From positions 1-43,252 of the forward strand of contig MPML01000039.1 of assembly GCA_002238445.1 (NCBI GenBank): a stretch of 43,252 nt of DNA. Direction: 5' to 3'. Positions 23,755 through 32,631 of the stretch are shown piece after piece; position 1 is the first letter of the stretch; each line of letters opens with the position of its first letter. The notes beneath the pieces are model-generated. The model did no database searches. It was not told the DNA's origin and saw only the letters and a program-made list of their open reading frames with translations. This DNA comes from Caldilineaceae bacterium bin5 (GTDB lineage: Bacteria; Chloroflexota; Anaerolineae; Caldilineales; Caldilineaceae). The position numbers were made by a program, and so were the translations under genes.

Positions 23755-24993
23755 TTACTCCATACCGAGACCGGAGACCTGAACGAAAGCACCGTCGGTA
23801 ATCTGGAAAATCTGTACGCCGCCGGCGCCGCATTCGCCGATGCCGTCGCACTTAATCGTGCCGGTGAGGCCTGCGAATGCATCGACGGAACGGATGGCGG
23901 AGATCAGTTCCTCGCGGTCGATTACGAGGTTGCCGTTATCGTCGACCGCGGCGACGGCCGACAGGGCGACGGCGATCAGCGTGACGGAGTCGTAGCTCTG
24001 GCTGTGGAAGGGGCCGAGATCGTCGGGGCTGACACCGTATTTCTCCAGGTACTTGGCGTCGAATTCGGCGTTCATCACTTCGGAATCGGCGCCGGCAACA
24101 AAGGAGATGTAGGTGCCTTCAGCGGCGCCGCCGGCGGCTTCGAGATATTGCTGGGTGTAGGCGCCGTCAACGCTCATGAAGGCGGTGTCCTCGAGGCCGG
24201 GGGTTTCGGTCATCTGCTGGGCGATGAGGCCGGCCTCGGTGGAGTATCCGGCGAAGAAGATGGCCTGGGGCCCACCGGCGCCAACCCTGGCCAGCATGGC
24301 ACGGAAGTCGGTATCGCCCACCTGGACGCCTTCGAAGCTGGTCACTTCGGCTCCCAACCCCGCAATGTTATCCTGGAAGATCTCGGCCAGGCCCTTGCCA
24401 TAGTCGGAGTTATCGTGAACGACGGCGACCTTGGTGAGGCCCAGATCACCGAATACGAAGCCGGCATCGATGGCGCCCTGGAGGGCGTCGCTGAGGGCGA
24501 CGCGGTTACAGACGTCGCAGTCGGCGGAGGTGATGTCGGGATTGGTGGCGCTGGGGCTGACGAAGGGGATGCGCGCCTCCTGCAGGATCGGCATGAGGCC
24601 GAAGGTCTCGCCGGAGCAGGTGCCGCCGGTGACGGCGACGATGGTCTCGTCGGCGGCGAACTTGTTGCCGACGTTGGTTCCCTGCGTGCCGTCGCAGGCG
24701 CCGTCTTCGGCTACCAGCTCGAACATGAAGCCTTCGAGTCCGCCGGCCGCGTTGAGGTCATCGACGGCCAGTTCGGCGCCGTGGCGGATGTCGAGGCCGG
24801 GGTCGGGGACCGGCCCGGTCAGGGCGAAGGAGCCACCGATGCGGATCATTCCGCCCGCTTCGACGAGAACCCTGCCGCTCATATCGGCAGGCGGCTCTTC
24901 CATCGAAGCCCAGGCGGGCGGCGCCGCGACGCATGCGGCCAGCATCAAGGCTGCGATGAGGAGCAGGCTAAGGAAAGCGGATCGTTTTGGCAT
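23755..24993 (-). CDS. Branched-chain amino acid-type ABC transporter substrate-binding lipoprotein
   Basis: This 412-residue protein has a lipoprotein signal (LMLAAC, Cys21) and the periplasmic-binding fold of the LivJ family (Peripl_BP_6). Marks are IRIGGSFALTGPVPDPG, HGAELAVDDLNAAGGLEG, VAVTGGTCSGETFGLMPIL, IPFVSPSATNPDIT, KVAVVHDNSDYGKGLAEIFQ and FHSQSYDSVTLIAVAL. Such proteins capture amino acids or related small molecules outside the membrane and hand them to a LivHMGF permease. No permease or ATPase gene is adjacent, so it probably serves a transporter encoded elsewhere. Several extra Cys pairs (DCDVC, KCDGIGEC) may form disulfides. Confidence 0.92.
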   Translation of the reverse strand: MPKRSAFLSLLLIAALMLAACVAAPPAWASMEEPPADMSGRVLVEAGGMIRIGGSFALTGPVPDPGLDIRHGAELAVDDLNAAGGLEGFMFELVAEDGACDGTQGTNVGNKFAADETIVAVTGGTCSGETFGLMPILQEARIPFVSPSATNPDITSADCDVCNRVALSDALQGAIDAGFVFGDLGLTKVAVVHDNSDYGKGLAEIFQDNIAGLGAEVTSFEGVQVGDTDFRAMLARVGAGGPQAIFFAGYSTEAGLIAQQMTETPGLEDTAFMSVDGAYTQQYLEAAGGAAEGTYISFVAGADSEVMNAEFDAKYLEKYGVSPDDLGPFHSQSYDSVTLIAVALSAVAAVDDNGNLVIDREELISAIRSVDAFAGLTGTIKCDGIGECGAGGVQIFQITDGAFVQVSGLGME

Positions 24994-25180
24994 TTGAGCC
25001 TCCTTGGTCTATTCGCATGCTGAATAAATGATCTTGGGTACTTTGCACGGTTTCCCGGTCTTACCGCTATAGGGAGGGTCTTGAAACAGGGAGACTCTCA
25101 GGGCCTTTTGGTCGCTGGGGAAAGCCGGTTTCTTTGCCATTGCGGTCAGAGTTTCGGAGCGGAGCGGGGCGATGCGCCCG

Positions 25181-26329
25181 TTATCGTTCATGGACCAGTA
25201 CCAGCGTGCCCGGGTTGGCGCGGGTGCTGAACATCCAGCCGTCATCGTCATCGTCGTACATGAAGGGGGACGCCCAATCGAAGAGCCACTCGGCATCCTC
25301 TTCGGTCATATTGATGCAACCGCGGCTCATGGGCGTGCCGAAGTTGCTGTGCCAGTAGGTGCCATGAAAGGCGTAGTCTTCGTGAAAGTACTGGACATTC
25401 TTGACCTCGGTCACGTGGTAGGCGGTGCCGGCGGCGCGGTTGCCGCCGCGCATGTCCTGCATGGCGATCTTGGCCCAGATACGGTATGTGCCGGTGACGG
25501 TGGGCGAGTCGCCTACTCCGGAGGAGATGAGGAAGACTCTGACCGGTGCGGCGCCCTCATAGGCGATTGCGATCTGTTGGTTGAGGTCGACCTCGATCCA
25601 GCGCTCGGTGCGCGTGGGGTAGCGGGCCGGGTCAAGCCTCTGACTCATGCCTTCGAGGAGTTCGAGCGCGTTTTCAGTTGGAATGCGCAGGGCCCGGCCA
25701 GGCTCAGGAGCGCTGTTGTTCTGCAGGTCGTTCAACCGGGCCAGGGCACCAGGATTGACACCGTACCGCTGCGCGATATCCGAGAGTCGTTCTCCTGGCT
25801 GCACGGTATGGACAGCGGGGCGGATCCGCCCTGGTTGCATCGCGGCAATGGGCGGCGCGGGCTGCAGGGCAGAGACCTGATGCGCAGGTTGAGGGGCGGG
25901 TGCGAGCGCGCGGGGCACCAGCAGTTCCTGACCCACTTTGAGCCATTCCTCGGAGGAGAATCCATTGATGGACATGAGCCTGGTCAGGCTGATGCCATGC
26001 TTTCCGGCCAGAAGGAACAGGGTGTCGCCCGGCTGGACGGTGTAAAGCTGATAGCTCTCGGCACTCTCGGGTGCCGGAGCTGCAGTTTCGCTGGCGTCGA
26101 TCAAAAGGCGCTGGCCGTACCAGACAAAGTTGGCGTCCGGCAGGCCGTTGAGCTGCTGCAGGTCTGCAACGGTTGTACCGTAAAATCTAGCGATCTGGCT
26201 CAGCGTTTCCCCCGGTTGGACGATGTGCTCTTCAGAGGCGGAGGCGCTGCCGGCAGTTGAGATGAGCGCGACAGCGGCGAAGATGAGAGCCAGTGTGCCG
26301 CGGGCTAAGGATTGCGTGTGCCGTCTCAT
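25181..26329 (-). CDS. L,D-transpeptidase (YkuD) with three LysM repeats
   Basis: A signal peptide (about 1-32) precedes LysM repeats at 35-77 (HIVQPGETLSQIARFYG), 95-139 (YTVQPGDTLFLLAGKHG) and 173-217 (HTVQPGERLSDIAQRYG). A YkuD domain from about 240 follows, with the catalytic motif H322-G-T-Y-W and S-R-G-C338-I-N. The enzyme is exported, binds peptidoglycan through LysM and should form L,D cross-links through the catalytic Cys. An aspartate run D359-D363 near the end is unusual. ATG at 26329 gives a basic n-region. It stands alone on the minus strand. Confidence 0.93.
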   Translation of the reverse strand: MRRHTQSLARGTLALIFAAVALISTAGSASASEEHIVQPGETLSQIARFYGTTVADLQQLNGLPDANFVWYGQRLLIDASETAAPAPESAESYQLYTVQPGDTLFLLAGKHGISLTRLMSINGFSSEEWLKVGQELLVPRALAPAPQPAHQVSALQPAPPIAAMQPGRIRPAVHTVQPGERLSDIAQRYGVNPGALARLNDLQNNSAPEPGRALRIPTENALELLEGMSQRLDPARYPTRTERWIEVDLNQQIAIAYEGAAPVRVFLISSGVGDSPTVTGTYRIWAKIAMQDMRGGNRAAGTAYHVTEVKNVQYFHEDYAFHGTYWHSNFGTPMSRGCINMTEEDAEWLFDWASPFMYDDDDDGWMFSTRANPGTLVLVHER

Positions 26330-27403
26330 ACGATTGTCCTCAAATAAATTGATGATAAAACGGGAAAAATAGGGTGTATCCAGACGGATGCGGCCGGCTT
26401 TGATCAGGGCGCGTTGCGCCGTTTGCGGCGCACTCGAATAAGTCTATAAGTATACATCATTGATATGTATTCTCTATGGAGTTTTTGGAAAAATTCGTGT
26501 CAATTTTATGCCAATTTTGAGAATTGGCGCCAAACTGCTCACACTTCAGGCGAAACAGATATCGGTCATCTTGGGCCGACTAAAGATGGGGGGCGGCGGG
26601 GAGAGGTCGGCGACGGGAGACACCGGTTGCAAGTTCAAGGCTTGCGCGGAGGCGGCTTGACGGGGGGAGGAGAGGAGCGGCTGGATCCCAGGCGTTGGCC
26701 CTGCCTCGGCAGGCGCGGAGCCGGATTCCGACTGTCATTCATGCGCTGCCTCGCATTGGATCAGCTGGAGGAGAGCGCGGCGGACCTGGCTGCTAGACCG
26801 ATTGCAAGGTTAGGTGCGGAAGATCTGGGGTGGGAATGGTGCTGGCAGAGGTGGTACGTGATCAAGCGGAGTTGGGAGCGTCCCAGGCGACTGTTTGGAA
26901 GCCTCTTCAGGAAGGGCACCCGTTGGTGGTTTATCTCTTCATCAGCTAGAGTCGTGGCCGGGTAGCGGCTACTTTCGCGCTGTATCGCCTCAGATGGTTC
27001 TAAGCCCCCTGGAAAACCGGGAAACGCTTCCCTCCTACATTGTGCCCTCACTGCGCCCGCTATGCACAGCCGCATCTTCGACTTCGGTCTTACACGTGGT
27101 TGAGCAGTGGCTGGCACCGTCTTTCCAGTATTGTGCGTGACCCGGAATTTGCTGGTCTTCACTGTTCGCTGCCCCGATTTTGAAAACTGCAACAAGCTTG
27201 ACGGCCAGAGTTTGAGAGCACCGGATCATGCTGATCCGGCGTGTTCGCGTTTGTGGACCGACGTGACTGGTCGCCATTCTGTCGGGCTGGAGACAGTTTG
27301 CTTCAATATTGGCACGATATTGGCACAGAAACAGACCAGAATGACACGCTGATTACATATGGGTACTGTATACTTTGGAGATTATATCGCAAAGTAACAC
27401 AGG
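26330..27403. other. 1.07-kb region without a convincing gene
   Basis: No frame on either strand looks like protein. It holds an inverted repeat GCCAATT-N5-AATTGGC at 26510-26528, an AT-rich stretch around 26440-26530 that could carry a promoter for the minus-strand L,D-transpeptidase gene, and a tandem ATATTGGCAC pair near 27306-27325 just before the TnpB gene. The left end of the TnpB element probably lies in its last 100 bases. Confidence 0.5.
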
Positions 27404-28528
27404 ATGACTGAGATGATTGTGATGCACAAGACATATCAGGAACGCGTGTATTTGTCGAGCGCGGGGTATAGACGCATACGAGAGGTGTTGGGGGCGTGCA
27501 GATGGCTGTACAATCGTTCTCTGGAAGAACGACGCAACATCTATAGAGCGTGCGGAATGGGTATGTCGAAGTTTGCGCAGATGAAGCGTTTGACACGTCT
27601 GCGGACGAAATCGCAGTGGTGGCGTGATCTGAGTGTGCAGATTGCGCGCGGGGTTCTGGTCCGGGTGGAGCGCGCGTTTCAAAGTTTCTTCCGGCGCGTC
27701 AAGGCGGGGGAAAAGCCCGGCTACCCGCGTTTTCGGGGTTCGGGGCGATATCGGTGCATCGAACTCGCAGAGGTGACGCCCGCAATGGTAAAGGGCAATC
27801 GCATATGCGTTAAGGGGTTGCCGTCGATGCGGATACGACCTTCTCGTAAGTTGCCCGACGGTGGTCAACTCAAGGCTTTGCGGTTCGTGATGCGGGGTCG
27901 GCATCTGTGGGCTGATCTGGTGTACCGAGAACAGGTCATGCCGCTACCACAGAACGACTTAATCGTCGGAATCGATTTGGGTGTAAACCAACGCATGACG
28001 CTAAGTAGCGGTGAGGTGGTGGAAAGACGCGTCGTGGATCGTAGACGCGAGCGCAGGTTGCAAAGGGCCGTTAGTCGATGCAAAAGAGGGAGTAATGGTC
28101 GTCGTAAAGCGGTGGCGGCATTCGCGACGGAAAAGCGACGGAACGCCATACGGAATCGTAGCGAGTGCCACGTCATTACGACCGACTTGGTTCGTCAGTA
28201 CGGAACAGTCGTCATGGAGGATTTGAAAGTGAGAAGCATGACGGCTGCGGGAGGCGTACATAAGCGAGGACTAAACCGAGAAATTTTGGCGCAGACGTGG
28301 GGTATGATCAGACAACAGTTGGCGTACAAGGCAGAATGGGCCGGTCGCAAACTTGTCGAAGTCAACCCTGCGTACACATCTCGCAGGTGTGCGGCGTGTG
28401 GCGTCGTGAACGCCAGGGCCAAGATATATCGGGTATTTGAGTGTTCGGGTTGCGGTCATGTTGCAGATAGAGACGTGAATGCTGCCCGGAACATCATGGC
28501 GCGTGGGGCATTCGCGCCGGTAGCGTAA
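27404..28528 (+). CDS. tnpB: TnpB (OrfB), IS200/IS605-family RNA-guided nuclease, no tnpA
   Basis: This 374-residue protein is a full-length TnpB. The RuvC-like catalytic residues are Asp191 (GIDLGVNQR), Glu272 (VVMEDLKV) and Asp357 (DRDVNAARNI). A zinc ribbon C329-x2-C332 and C347-x2-C350 sits between the second and third. The N-terminal helical part (YQERVYLSSAGYRRIREVLG, RWLYNRSLEERR) is intact. In this family TnpB cuts DNA guided by an RNA made from the element's 3' end. No TnpA lies nearby, so it is an IS1341-type element. The guide RNA should overlap the 3' end of the gene and extend beyond 28528. Confidence 0.93.
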   Translation: MTEMIVMHKTYQERVYLSSAGYRRIREVLGACRWLYNRSLEERRNIYRACGMGMSKFAQMKRLTRLRTKSQWWRDLSVQIARGVLVRVERAFQSFFRRVKAGEKPGYPRFRGSGRYRCIELAEVTPAMVKGNRICVKGLPSMRIRPSRKLPDGGQLKALRFVMRGRHLWADLVYREQVMPLPQNDLIVGIDLGVNQRMTLSSGEVVERRVVDRRRERRLQRAVSRCKRGSNGRRKAVAAFATEKRRNAIRNRSECHVITTDLVRQYGTVVMEDLKVRSMTAAGGVHKRGLNREILAQTWGMIRQQLAYKAEWAGRKLVEVNPAYTSRRCAACGVVNARAKIYRVFECSGCGHVADRDVNAARNIMARGAFAPVA

Positions 28529-28741
28529 CGGTGGGTGCAGTGAGGCCGTGCCGTGCTACCAGAACGGTATACGGATGCTACCTTCGTATATAAACCCCTA
28601 TACTCTAATGTTGAGGAAGTGCCCGAAAAACGGCTCACTGGGCGGAGAGAGACGTTTGGCTCACGACAGGCGATATCTTCAACTAACAAACGCACCGTCA
28701 GTTCTGGCCACTGTCGTACCGACTGCGCGTGAGACCGTTTG

Positions 28742-28806
28742 CCTGCCGAACCTGTCCCCGTGCTTGAAGGACTAACATAACAAGTGGTACAAACGTCGGG
28801 GGCAGG
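28742..28806. repeat. 65-bp imperfect palindrome, left copy
   Basis: It runs from CCTGCC to GGCAGG and is internally dyad-symmetric (for example CCTGTCCCCG against CGGGGGCAGG). The same 65-bp element occurs in inverted orientation at 32066-32130, with about 53 of 65 bases identical. The pair brackets the ISAs1 fragment and the ATPase-nuclease cassette. Confidence 0.8.
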
Positions 28807-28823
28807 TCAGCCTGTCCAAATTC

Positions 28824-28976
28824 CTATATCCAGACCCAGTTATCCGCTCCGCATATGACTGCAAATATTGCAATCATGATGATGTCGCTCAACTGATGAA
28901 ACTTTGTGCGTTCAACGCGAGGATCTTCCAAATCCTCGAAATGCTCAAACAGTGATACGCCCTTTATCTCCCCCAT
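28824..28976 (-). pseudogene. ISAs1-family transposase, N-terminal fragment
   Basis: The frame from ATG 28976 reads FEHFEDLEDPRVERTKFH, QLSDIIMIAIFAVICGADNW, the hallmark N-terminus of ISAs1 (H-repeat) transposases. It is stopped by TAG at 28824-28826, exactly where the family has the Glu of I-E-E-F-G; EFGQA follows in frame after the stop and then similarity ends at the 65-bp palindrome. An intact transposase has about 370 residues, so this is a truncated, inactive remnant. Confidence 0.85.
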
Positions 28977-29110
28977 GAGTCCTCCCTTGTCTATTGAAAG
29001 GACTCTCTATCGTATCAAATCGTCTCGCTTACGTCATCTCACCTATTTCTCAACCCAATTTAGATGCAATCGCCTTGGTCTCCCGACCAAGGACTATAAC
29101 GGAGGAGAGA

Positions 29111-29311
29111 ATGCAAGAAAAACAAACCATTCAATCTTTTAATGAAGCGGTCGCTCAGCAGCTAGCTCCAGACACTAGGGAGCTATGGGCACCGATGGCC
29201 GACCACTTTGAAAGAGAAGGCCCTGAAGCCGTCAAGACTTACTTGGACGCTGAAAGGGAAAGACTCGAAAACAACGTAAGAAGCCGACTTGAACAGTTCA
29301 AAGCGAGGTAA
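29111..29311 (+). CDS. 66-aa helical protein, first gene of ATPase-nuclease cassette
   Basis: ATG at 29111 has GGAGGAGAGA immediately upstream; the frame is open further left but that part has no initiation site. The product is almost wholly charged helix (QSFNEAVAQQLAPDTRELWA, AVKTYLDAERERLENNVRSR). No family is recognised. Its stop lies 5 nt before the ATPase start, so the two are expected to be made together. It may be a small accessory subunit or inhibitor of the ATPase; this is inference from position. Confidence 0.75.
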   Translation: MQEKQTIQSFNEAVAQQLAPDTRELWAPMADHFEREGPEAVKTYLDAERERLENNVRSRLEQFKAR

Positions 29312-29316
29312 GATCG

Positions 29317-31401
29317 ATGGCTGGCGGATTCAGGGTTCAAAGTGTTGAAATAGAAGGATTTAAGGGATTCACATCGCCCAAGACAATAGACTTTAAAAGT
29401 CGCCATGTGTTCCTGCTTGGTCGAAATGGAAACGGGAAATCCAGTATTGTAGAAGCCGTTCGTTGGGGTCTTTTTGGTTCAGCATACCGCCCAAACGAGG
29501 TCATAAAGAATCAGCACTACTCCGGAGATTGTCGCGTCACGGTTGAGCTAATACGCGACGGAGAACTCTGGATCCTTCGTCGCACACTAAACCTTGGCGC
29601 CGGCAGTAGTAGTGAGCCCACTCTCACCGATCGGCACGGAACCAGACACCCCATACGAGAGGTAATGCCTCAACTCGACTCGGTGGATGCCGGTGAGGGC
29701 ACACATATTATCTTTGCGCCTCAGTCGGCCCCACTTCGCAGACTACCGGAAGATCTTGACCCCTTTGAACGGACTGTCTTCAACTATCTCGATCTGACGC
29801 ATCCACAAGCACTGCTAAGCAACCTTGAAGATTTCTTGGAAGACCAGACTGAGGCTGAGCACGAGCTAGACGCAGAACTCACGGATGCCCGAAAGAACAT
29901 CAACGATCAGATAGCAGGTGAGGAAACCCGTCGAGGCCATATTTTGAATGCTCCACCTTGGGGCACCGGGCCGACCCCGTCAATCGCTATGTCAGAACAA
30001 AAGGCGCGCAATTTCATTGAAGAAGTCACCGGGAACTCACCTAGTGATATCTTGGAAGGGTTGTCACTGTCTGCTCTAGTAGAAAACGCTGAAGAATCAC
30101 TTGTCAAAAGGCGCACTCAAGACCAAGTCAGTCTAAAAGAGGAAGCAGAGAATTTGACCAGATCCTACGGACGACTGGAAGAATTGCGCGATCTTCAAAC
30201 TCAAATCGAAAAGCAAGAGGTCACGGTCCAAAAGGCAGAGTACAAATTGGAATCCGTATATGATGGACTTACACCTGATGAATTGCAGCAAAAGCTTGAA
30301 GATGCGAGATTTGAGGCTACGACAGAATTCATAAAGGGACGGATTATTCAGGATGCAATTACCTTAATTGGACGAAACGACTCCGAGGAGGCTCCTTGCC
30401 CAATTTGTGATTCACATCACGACCGGCGAGTTTTGGAATTGGCCCTGCAGAGCACCGCAAGCAAGTCTGATGAGGCCCCAAGTTCGATAGTGACCGCACT
30501 TGAATCTCAACTTCAGAAGTCTAAAGAATTAGCAGATCTCCTGGAGACAGAAAAAACTCAGCTGCAATCATTACATACCAAAGCGGCAGCTATCATGAAT
30601 CTCGTTGGCGATGAAGACAAGGTTAGACTGACCGAGACTGATGACATTAACCAGTTGATCGAGAACTATTCTCAGAAAGTATCAACTGTCAATGCTCGGC
30701 TGAACGACCAGGAGGCGTGGTTCGCATCCAAACGCGCTCAACTGGACCGGCTCAACGAGGAGATCCGGTTTCACCGGATCCAAACACGTCTAACTAATTT
30801 GCAGGCGGACAGAAAGGAACTCAAGCGAGCTATAGACTCCTACAATTCTTTAGTTGCATTTGGAGAATCGGTCCGCAAAATCAAAGATGCAGTGAGCTCC
30901 CAACTCAGCAATCAACTTGCACAGAACATCCCACGAGTATCAGATAGCCTTTCCAAGGCCTTCAGCGCGTTGACACAGCATCCTTGGTATGACCGATTGC
31001 TAATTTCGAGAAATACCCTTCCGAAACTACAGTTACGCGTTGCAAGCAGTCACGACCCTGCTGGTAGAGAAGATCCAACAGGCGTGCTGAACGGCCAGGC
31101 CGAGAGCGCGTTGGCTGTCGTCCCCCATTTTGCGTTCAGCCAGACAGACGATACGCCCACCGAGGTGTACTTGGTTATGCTAGACGATCCCACGCGAGCC
31201 CTAGACACAGAACACATCAATATTTTGCTGGAGCGTCTACGAGAACTAGGGCGTAACGTTCAACTAATTGTTGCCTCCCAGGAAACCGAGCGGTTTCAGG
31301 AGATGATACCGAAAGTGTTTGATAAGGACAGCTACGTTATCATCGAGCCTACCGGTTGGTTGCCACGCAGCGGGCCAACCTTGAAGATTGTGTATGAATA
31401 A
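29317..31401 (+). CDS. Rad50/SMC-like ATPase with zinc-hook motif (defence-type)
   Basis: This 694-residue protein has Walker A GRNGNGKSS at 35-43 and a long coiled coil (about 170-530) with a CPIC motif at 361-364 at its centre, as in the zinc hook of Rad50. An ABC signature-like LNGQAESAL (591-599) and Walker B YLVMLDDP (618-625) followed by TRALD close the head. The architecture is that of SMC-family ATPases that bridge DNA. The size and the neighbouring nuclease recall Lamassu LmuB-LmuA and similar anti-phage pairs. The start has GAGGTAA upstream. Its last codons overlap the nuclease start by 8 nt. Confidence 0.88.
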   Translation: MAGGFRVQSVEIEGFKGFTSPKTIDFKSRHVFLLGRNGNGKSSIVEAVRWGLFGSAYRPNEVIKNQHYSGDCRVTVELIRDGELWILRRTLNLGAGSSSEPTLTDRHGTRHPIREVMPQLDSVDAGEGTHIIFAPQSAPLRRLPEDLDPFERTVFNYLDLTHPQALLSNLEDFLEDQTEAEHELDAELTDARKNINDQIAGEETRRGHILNAPPWGTGPTPSIAMSEQKARNFIEEVTGNSPSDILEGLSLSALVENAEESLVKRRTQDQVSLKEEAENLTRSYGRLEELRDLQTQIEKQEVTVQKAEYKLESVYDGLTPDELQQKLEDARFEATTEFIKGRIIQDAITLIGRNDSEEAPCPICDSHHDRRVLELALQSTASKSDEAPSSIVTALESQLQKSKELADLLETEKTQLQSLHTKAAAIMNLVGDEDKVRLTETDDINQLIENYSQKVSTVNARLNDQEAWFASKRAQLDRLNEEIRFHRIQTRLTNLQADRKELKRAIDSYNSLVAFGESVRKIKDAVSSQLSNQLAQNIPRVSDSLSKAFSALTQHPWYDRLLISRNTLPKLQLRVASSHDPAGREDPTGVLNGQAESALAVVPHFAFSQTDDTPTEVYLVMLDDPTRALDTEHINILLERLRELGRNVQLIVASQETERFQEMIPKVFDKDSYVIIEPTGWLPRSGPTLKIVYE

Positions 31402-31915
31402 TTTGGTGAAGCTCCAAGCCTCCGATTGTATTGAGAATATGCGCCTGAGCGTCTCTCCCTCTGAATTTGGATACAAGGTGCAGGCGTTGGCCGCCCACGT
31501 ACTGTTACGGCTTAACTATCGAGTGGAAAAGATTAACCAGTTCGGGCACCCAGATATTGTCGTGGCCAGAGGTAAGGAAGAGCTTCGCTTCGAGATTGAA
31601 GCTGAGGTGAGCGGACCACGCCCGCGACAGTTGACAGGTGAGGATTTCGCCTCGCTTGTAGATCTGTCCGGGGCAGTCGGATTCTTTGCTCTGGCCATCA
31701 GCCTTCCCACACCGCGCTGGATAGTGGTTCCTGCCGAGCGCCTTAAGGACAGAAAACCAAGTTCTAATGTATTGCTGGAAGCCCTCAGCGATAGGAATTT
31801 CTCAGATGATTGGACATTTGAGTACTTAAATTTGTTGAATGAGGGGTGCCGTCGGATTCAGCGAGCTTCCTTCGCGACGTTATGTAAACGAGCATTGGCA
31901 GGTCGTGGATTGTGA
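31394..31915 (+). CDS. PD-(D/E)XK-like restriction nuclease, partner of SMC-like ATPase
   Basis: The 173-residue product (ATG 31394, overlapping the ATPase stop) contains SEFGYKVQALAAHVLLRLNY, then the nuclease-type core FGHPDIVVARG with Asp54 and RFEIEAEV with Glu67, Glu69 and Glu71. This is the restriction-endonuclease fold pattern (helix, D, then strand with acidic pair). The usual Lys of E-x-K is replaced by Glu, giving E-A-E, so catalysis is uncertain. Tight overlap with the ATPase gene indicates one complex or coordinated action. A TTG at 31388 is an alternative start. Confidence 0.75.
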   Translation: MNNLVKLQASDCIENMRLSVSPSEFGYKVQALAAHVLLRLNYRVEKINQFGHPDIVVARGKEELRFEIEAEVSGPRPRQLTGEDFASLVDLSGAVGFFALAISLPTPRWIVVPAERLKDRKPSSNVLLEALSDRNFSDDWTFEYLNLLNEGCRRIQRASFATLCKRALAGRGL

Positions 31916-32631
31916 AATCTTGGAGTGCTCGATAATTTTATTTGGAGAACAAGGCGTAAGTTAAAACATGCCTTTTGTGGCGTTGGCCAGTCGCTTATAT
32001 ACGCCGTCAGACGCACCGTTTCAAGACTTCAGGTATTTGTAGCCTGCCAGCCCGGAAGCAATTGACCTGCCCCCGATGCTTGTACCACCCGTTATGTTAG
32101 TCCGACAAGCACCGGAATAGGGTCGGCAGGCATGAGGGACTCAGATGCCGGCGGCTGGTAGCCTAGTAACGATTTCTGAACCAAGCCGTCGTTGAGGTCA
32201 TTATCAGAGCGGCGCAGGTGGCCGCTGATGACAGCCAAAACATTCCCCAGATCACGCTGCGGACCTGCCAAGACTTTAGAGTGCCGCGGCAATCTTCACA
32301 CGGCCACCGGCAGCGCGCGTGGTGAGTTTTCGCGGCCTGTAAAATCTGTGGCAAACTGGGGGCGCAAAAAAGCCGGTCGCGGGGCGAACCGCACCGGCGT
32401 GATCCACGAGGGCGATCTCATGGATACTTCGATTGTACCAAACCCTGATCTGACAAACCAATCTTGCTGTTCTGAGCGGCGGCGCGCACGCGTGCGCAGC
32501 CTGCCGGGTTACTCTGCCCGGGGTAGCCTAGCAGCAGCCCTCGCTGATGTCGCGCACTCCAGCGCCCAGAACAGCACTGTGGGTTTATAACTTTCATGCG
32601 TTTCTGTCGATAAGAAGGAAATGATTGTCTC
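31916..32631. other. 716-bp gap with remnants, no convincing gene
   Basis: Besides the right 65-bp palindrome at 32066-32130, I see no protein-like frame with a start on either strand. The region becomes GC-rich after 32300. It separates the ATPase-nuclease cassette from the methylase, so the methylase probably has its own promoter here. Confidence 0.5.
32066..32130. repeat. 65-bp imperfect palindrome, right copy
   Basis: This is the inverted partner of 28742-28806. Within it CCTGCC pairs with GGCAGG and GCTTGT with ACAAGC, giving a hairpin with a loop around GTTATGTTAG. The first base of this copy lies about 150 bp after the nuclease stop. Confidence 0.8.

Noticed and set aside
26761..27195. 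Minus-strand frame of 144 codons in the gap before TnpB
   Set aside because: No start context, composition unlike the real genes, and no resemblance to TnpA or any other transposase, so it is not support for a complete IS605 element.
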